From Aurantiochytrium sp. KH105 (taxonomy: Eukaryota; Sar; Bigyra; Thraustochytrida; Thraustochytriidae), in assembly GCA_003116975.1 (NCBI GenBank), contig BGKB01000017.1, positions 434,001 through 498,000 of the forward strand: DNA of 64,000 nt. Reading direction: 5' to 3'. The position numbers and the translations under genes are program-made. A model generated the notes under the pieces. That model was not told the origin of the DNA. It saw nothing but the letters and a program-made list of their open reading frames with translations, and did not search any database. Below, one piece after another: positions 62,496 through 64,000 of this stretch; position 1 is the first letter of the stretch; each line of letters begins with the position of its first letter.

Positions 62496-64000
62496 AAACC
62501 TGGCGACGCTACGACGCCGCCGCCGCGACGCAGCAGGTCGCGAGGAAGGAGGACCGCCGCGAAGCGAGCTAGCGAGCGAGCGAGCGAGCGAGCGCGGCAG
62601 GCGGAGCCGGCGTGCGCGCGCGAATTGACCCTCCCCGAAGAGTCTCGCGGGGCCCAGTGCACACAGACACACACGCGGAAAGCGGTCCCGCTCCCGCGGC
62701 GCTTTGGCGGCGAGCTCGCCCGCCGCGAGAGATTGCGTGCGTGCGTGCGTACGTGCGAGGGAGCGAGCGAGCGAGCGCGAAAGCGGGAGAGACAGCAGGA
62801 GAGGCCGCGAGCCGCGCTCGAGGCGGTGGAGCGCGCGGCTGTGCGCGCAGGTCTGAGCGACGGGGAGGAGAGACCGACGTGAAAATGCAAAATGCAAAAA
62901 TTGCAAATTGCGCCAGCGTCTTGGGTCTGCTTCCCTTGCTTGCCAGCTTGTGAGCGAGTACGTGCGTGCAGAGGACAGAGTTAGGGTAATGCAAGCAAGC
63001 ATGCAAGCATGCAAGTATGCACGCAAGCAAGTTGTTTGCACGCCCTGCTTTGCCTCCTCACGCTCGATCAAGGGGAGTTAAAGACCCGCCATGCACGGGA
63101 CGCTGGGAGGGAGGATGGATCATGGGCGCCAGCGATGCGGAGCTGCGGTGCGTCCCGAGCACCCCATTCGTTTCACTCGCCCACAGGTGCGCTCGGCGCG
63201 CCGCCAGCTACGAGTGGCTACGTGCGCTTATAGCAAGCACCGTAGAGGGTGTGCGCGCAAGTCCCCCGAAATGGTCCGCCTCTCGCGGGCGGGCACTGCA
63301 TTGCACTGCACTGCCCTGGACTGCACAGCACGAAACGCCGCGCCATATCCTCGCGGCTGGAAAGCCTCGCTGGCTGTCAAAATGTCGCCGGTCTGCCCGA
63401 CCGACTGGGTCCCTTTTTCGGGTGCCGCGAGCGAGCGAGCGAGCGAGCGAGCGGAAAGTCACTGGAAAACGTCGCCCCGGAAAAGCCAACGTAGCGGAGT
63501 GCATGCACGCGGGCAGTCGCTGCTACTGGCGGCAGGGGGATTTAGAGATGTAGTGTATACATGGGGCAGGCTCGCGACGGGGCGAGGTAAAGACGTTTTG
63601 CGTTGGGTAGACGGACGTCTGAGTGTGAATTCGTTGACCCCCATGGAGCGACACGAGGTCCCCGGAGCGCACGCGCGAATGTGACGGAGGTCCCTTCCCG
63701 CGGGAGAGGGGTACAAGTCAGCTCTTGGTCTGGATCACTGCAACGTGCGGCGAGGTCCTGGCCGCAGCCTTTGGCGCTTTTCCAAGAGTCGGTCCTCCCT
63801 CCCCTTTATTCACAGTCAGAAAGGCCTCGGGAACGTAAGCGTGGTCGCGCCGTGTGAGGCGTCTTCTGGTACTCCATGGCATCGCCTCGGTGCTGCATGC
63901 GCGCGCAGGGCGTGCAGAAGTTTGCGACCAGCAAAATGTTCTGTCTTTTTGCGCGACTTAAACGTTGACACGGGACCGTAGCGACGTTCTTCCTCACTTT

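Larger units (their letters stand above)
61557..64000. other. GC-rich, repeat-rich region upstream of the TAZ gene to the window edge
   Basis: About 2.4 kb without a convincing gene. It holds (TCCTGG)n-like repeats (61897-61975), GAGCA/GAGCC units (62190-62258), a CCAAG pentamer tract (62458-62495), (GAGC)n (62567-62600, 62757-62780 and 63427-63452) and (CATG/GCAA)n near 62991-63030. Long open frames here are Arg/Ala/Ser-rich on both strands and are dismissed. The left end must contain the TAZ gene promoter. Confidence 0.5.

Noticed and set aside
62981..62986. Telomere-like TTAGGG
   Set aside because: A single copy, not an array; no evidence of a chromosome end.
62085..63071. Open frame of 328 codons on -
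   Set aside because: Low-complexity Ser/Arg/Leu/Ala from GAGC and GAGCA repeats, with no domain.

Overview
This window is nuclear DNA of a GC-rich unicellular eukaryote. The best fit is a thraustochytrid or another labyrinthulomycete stramenopile, though no marker gene here settles that. The grounds are a small number of short GT-AG introns (about 42-117 bp), long uninterrupted reading frames, homopolymeric amino-acid runs (Q, N, G, A, D/E), cilium genes (BBS9, PACRG, a SPATA4-like protein), Ser/Gly-rich regulatory proteins and a eukaryotic tRNA-Asp. Nothing looks bacterial: there are no operons or ribosome-binding sites. One 25-base run of N marks a gap in the assembly.

Layout. 0-10.4 kb: the 3' part of a polysaccharide-pyruvyl-transferase/GT32 fusion (+), then BBS9, a DH-PH-C2 RhoGEF with one intron, and an IQ/coiled-coil protein (all -). 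10.4-14.3 kb: a divergent pair of unfamiliar intron-containing genes (a four-exon gene on - and a Cys-rich membrane protein on +), then a coiled-coil/HNH-like protein (-). 14.7-19.2 kb: an FYV7/CCDC59-like rRNA-processing factor (+), a single-anchor membrane protein (-), and a six-exon leucine-rich-repeat gene (-) in which each 84-nt exon encodes one repeat. 20-30 kb: FIG4 (+), with a long acidic insert in its SAC domain, a SPATA4-like CH plus helical-repeat protein (-) and PACRG (+), the last two divergent. 30-40.4 kb: a long multi-RRM protein (-), a protein with about eight WW repeats (+), and a nuclear-type protein with six Cys/His repeats (-).

40.4-54.1 kb is a gene-poor island of about 13.7 kb. 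It is made of simple repeats, polypyrimidine tracts and dense CAGCTG/CTGCAG dyads, and I see no convincing gene in it. 54.1-59.3 kb holds a tandem pair of ankyrin-SAM-TIR genes: one intact (770 aa) and one broken by two frameshifts. A tRNA-Asp(GUC) and a two-TAZ-finger protein (-) follow, and the window ends in about 2.4 kb of GC-rich repeats.

How the genes fit together. BBS9, PACRG and the SPATA4-like gene are all ciliary or axonemal, and the IQ/coiled-coil gene may be, so 2-30 kb is enriched for cilium genes, as suits an organism with biflagellate zoospores. FIG4 and RhoGEF are general membrane-traffic and signalling genes. The ANK-SAM-TIR pair has the layout of a cell-death or immune NADase receptor (SARM1-like logic with ankyrins in place of ARM repeats). 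It is the strongest candidate for an undescribed system here. Short pentanucleotide tracts of the CAAGC/GCTTG type recur upstream of several start codons.
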